A DNA stretch of 64,000 bases from Streptomyces asoensis (lineage in GTDB: Bacteria > Actinomycetota > Actinomycetes > Streptomycetales > Streptomycetaceae): positions 2,108,001 through 2,172,000 of the forward strand of contig NZ_BNEB01000002.1 of assembly GCF_016860545.1 (NCBI RefSeq), in the 5' to 3' direction. The translations under genes were made by a program, and so were the position numbers. The notes under the pieces were generated by a model. The model was not told the origin of the DNA and made no database searches. It saw only the letters and a program-made list of their open reading frames with translations. Of this stretch, positions 62,862 through 64,000 are shown piece after piece. The stretch's first letter is position 1. Every line of letters starts with the position of its first letter.

Positions 62862-63272
62862 CTACTCGTCGAGGAACTGATAGGCGGCGCTCGGGACTGT
62901 GATCACCACGATGCCGTCGCGAACCTGCCACTCGCTCATGCCGTCGGTCTCGTGGCTGACGAGGAACAGTCCGGTGATCCGGTCGTTGTCGTCGTCGGAA
63001 GCCGGCACCCGCGCCACACGACGCAGTAGCTCCAAGAGCCAGTCGGTGGACTGCGCGCGCATCTCGGCCCCGAAGAAGACCCAATGGGTGAAGTTGTACT
63101 GCCTTTCGGGAAAGGCCCAGCCACCACTGTAGGTCCGATCGGGATCGTCCGCTCCGACGATCTCCTTCACCTGGATGAGCTGCCGGTCGTCGCACTCCAG
63201 CCAACCCCTGATCCGGACGAAAACGCCCACGACGACCGCCCCCATTTCCAGGCGCCACCCGCCAGGCGCCAT
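62862..63272 (-). CDS. Conserved hypothetical protein (up to 136 aa)
   Basis: A soluble protein rich in aromatic residues: GVFVRIRGWLECDDRQLIQV, YSGGWAFPERQYNFTHWVFF and STDWLLELLRRVARVPASDD. The C-terminus (DGIVVITVPSAAYQFLDE) ends in strands. The composition recalls small immunity-like or ligand-binding proteins, but I do not recognise a family. ATG 63245 is an alternative start that would trim nine residues. It is divergent from the zinc finger gene at 63489. Confidence 0.68.
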   Translation of the reverse strand: MAPGGWRLEMGAVVVGVFVRIRGWLECDDRQLIQVKEIVGADDPDRTYSGGWAFPERQYNFTHWVFFGAEMRAQSTDWLLELLRRVARVPASDDDNDRITGLFLVSHETDGMSEWQVRDGIVVITVPSAAYQFLDE

Positions 63273-63488
63273 CTGCCGGACGCCGACTCCGACGGCGTCG
63301 CACTCTAGGCATGACCGGATTGATCTGGCAAAACCCTTTACGCACCTCCTGAACGCGGGCCGTAAGCGCGCGCGGGGCGTTCACCGACGAGGACGGCACC
63401 CCGCGAGCGTCCCGCATCCGACAGCCGCGGAAGAGCCGAAGTATTCACAGCGGCAGCAGTCAGCGAAGCAGGCGCAGGAGGAGACGTC

Positions 63489-63821
63489 ATGGCCAGGTGG
63501 ACCCCGCGTCCCGATGGTGGTCGGCCGGAGGGGCGTGAATGCGTACACATCGAAACAGCCGAACCGGAGGCCACGCCGCAGAGCGTCGTGTGCCGGCAGT
63601 GCGTGGTCCTCGGTCACGACTGGGTCGCCTTGCGGGTGTGCCTCACTTGCGGATACGTGGGCTGTTGCGACAGTTCGCGCCACGGTCATGCCACTGCCCA
63701 CTTCGAATCCAGCGGACACCCGCTGATGCGCTCCGCCGAGCACGGCGACGAATGGGCCTGGTGCTTTGTGGACGAGCTGTATCTCCAGCCGTGTGACGTC
63801 AGTCGAGCGTCCACTGGTTGA
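63489..63821 (+). CDS. UBP-type zinc finger protein
   Basis: A 110-residue protein, nearly all one ZnF-UBP domain. Zinc ligands are visible: ECVHIE, VVCRQCVVLGH, LRVCLTCGYVGCCD, then SRHGHATAHFESSGHPLM. In eukaryotes this finger binds the C-terminus of free ubiquitin. Actinobacteria lack ubiquitin but have Pup and use such small stand-alone fingers for unknown purposes. GGAGGAGACG precedes the ATG. Binding residues for a C-terminal GG cannot be judged here. Confidence 0.9.
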   Translation: MARWTPRPDGGRPEGRECVHIETAEPEATPQSVVCRQCVVLGHDWVALRVCLTCGYVGCCDSSRHGHATAHFESSGHPLMRSAEHGDEWAWCFVDELYLQPCDVSRASTG

Positions 63822-63856
63822 TCTGGTCAGGCCCGGTGCCGGGCAGTCGGTGTGCC

Positions 63857-64000
63857 TCAGGTCGATTCGCGGACGACCAACTCCGTACGGAGGATGACAT
63901 GGCGGTACGCCACCGACGGCTCCTCGATGTCCTCCAGGAGCAGCCGGATCATGGCCCGGCCCATCTCCTCCAGTGGTTGACGCACCGTTGTGAGCCGCGG
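63857..64000 (-). CDS. LacI family regulator, C-terminus only
   Basis: The right edge cuts this leftward gene; its last 47 codons are visible (LTTVRQPLEEMGRAMIRLLL, then VILRTELVVREST and TGA). The sequence is the standard end of the LacI sugar-binding domain, where RQP-E-G-A is strongly conserved. Effector and targets lie outside the window. Confidence 0.85.
   Translation of the reverse strand, partial: PRLTTVRQPLEEMGRAMIRLLLEDIEEPSVAYRHVILRTELVVREST

Overview
The window is GC-rich actinobacterial DNA, almost certainly from a Streptomyces linear chromosome. The signs are strong G/C bias at third codon positions, many GTG starts and 4-base start/stop overlaps, leaderless promoters, and family content typical of the genus (DUF2637, DUF3291, DUF4397 with a class F sortase, secreted DUF1996 and DUF4232 proteins). 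At least eight genes are broken: a NmrA-like reductase, a zinc alcohol dehydrogenase, IstA, an IS1182-type transposase, an ABC ATPase and permease with a LacI fragment, a universal stress protein and a TetR regulator. That much decay suggests an accessory region such as a chromosome arm. This placement is inference.

Layout. 1-2.1 kb: edge of a DUF2637 membrane protein, a 15-bp tandem repeat, a reductase remnant and a small membrane protein. 2.1-6.3 kb: a coupled pair, a 147-aa protein and a 1223-aa P-loop NTPase with 13 tandem TPR-like repeats; both proteins carry the same short motif. 6.3-9.0 kb: a Cys-rich HTH regulator, a DUF3291 protein and an MFS exporter. 9.8-16.1 kb: a polar amino-acid ABC importer coupled to an M20 peptidase, then a secreted cyanophycinase-like S51 peptidase and an RpiR regulator; this reads as one peptide or cyanophycin scavenging locus. 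16.7-19.7 kb: a DUF4397 surface protein, class F sortase, ECF sigma factor and anti-sigma factor. 21.3-24.6 kb: an IS21-type element with a frameshifted istA next to an IS1182-type remnant.

24.7-34.3 kb, minus strand: four overlapping genes encode a DUF6338-like membrane protein, a Clp-N-like membrane protein, a membrane CHAT peptidase and a 1432-aa protein with Clp-N-like and TPR-like regions. A 64-aa acidic, Pro-rich peptide is divergent from them. This is the strongest candidate here for an undescribed system. 34.4-36.0 kb is a decayed ABC exporter with one intact permease.

36.1-48.1 kb is an anaerobic or dormancy energy island: GAPDH, carbamate kinase, a stress-protein remnant, AdhE, a CBS-BON protein, pyruvate phosphate dikinase, and pyruvate formate-lyase with its activase. 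Together these would let an aerobe ferment pyruvate to formate and ethanol while balancing NADH and making ATP. 48.2-64 kb holds regulator/enzyme pairs (TetR with a TetX-like flavoprotein, AlkB with TetR, LysR with DoxX, HxlR with an enoyl-CoA hydratase), several secreted proteins, an HTH-transmembrane protein, a TRIC-like channel, a UBP-type zinc finger protein, and the C-terminus of a LacI regulator at the right edge.
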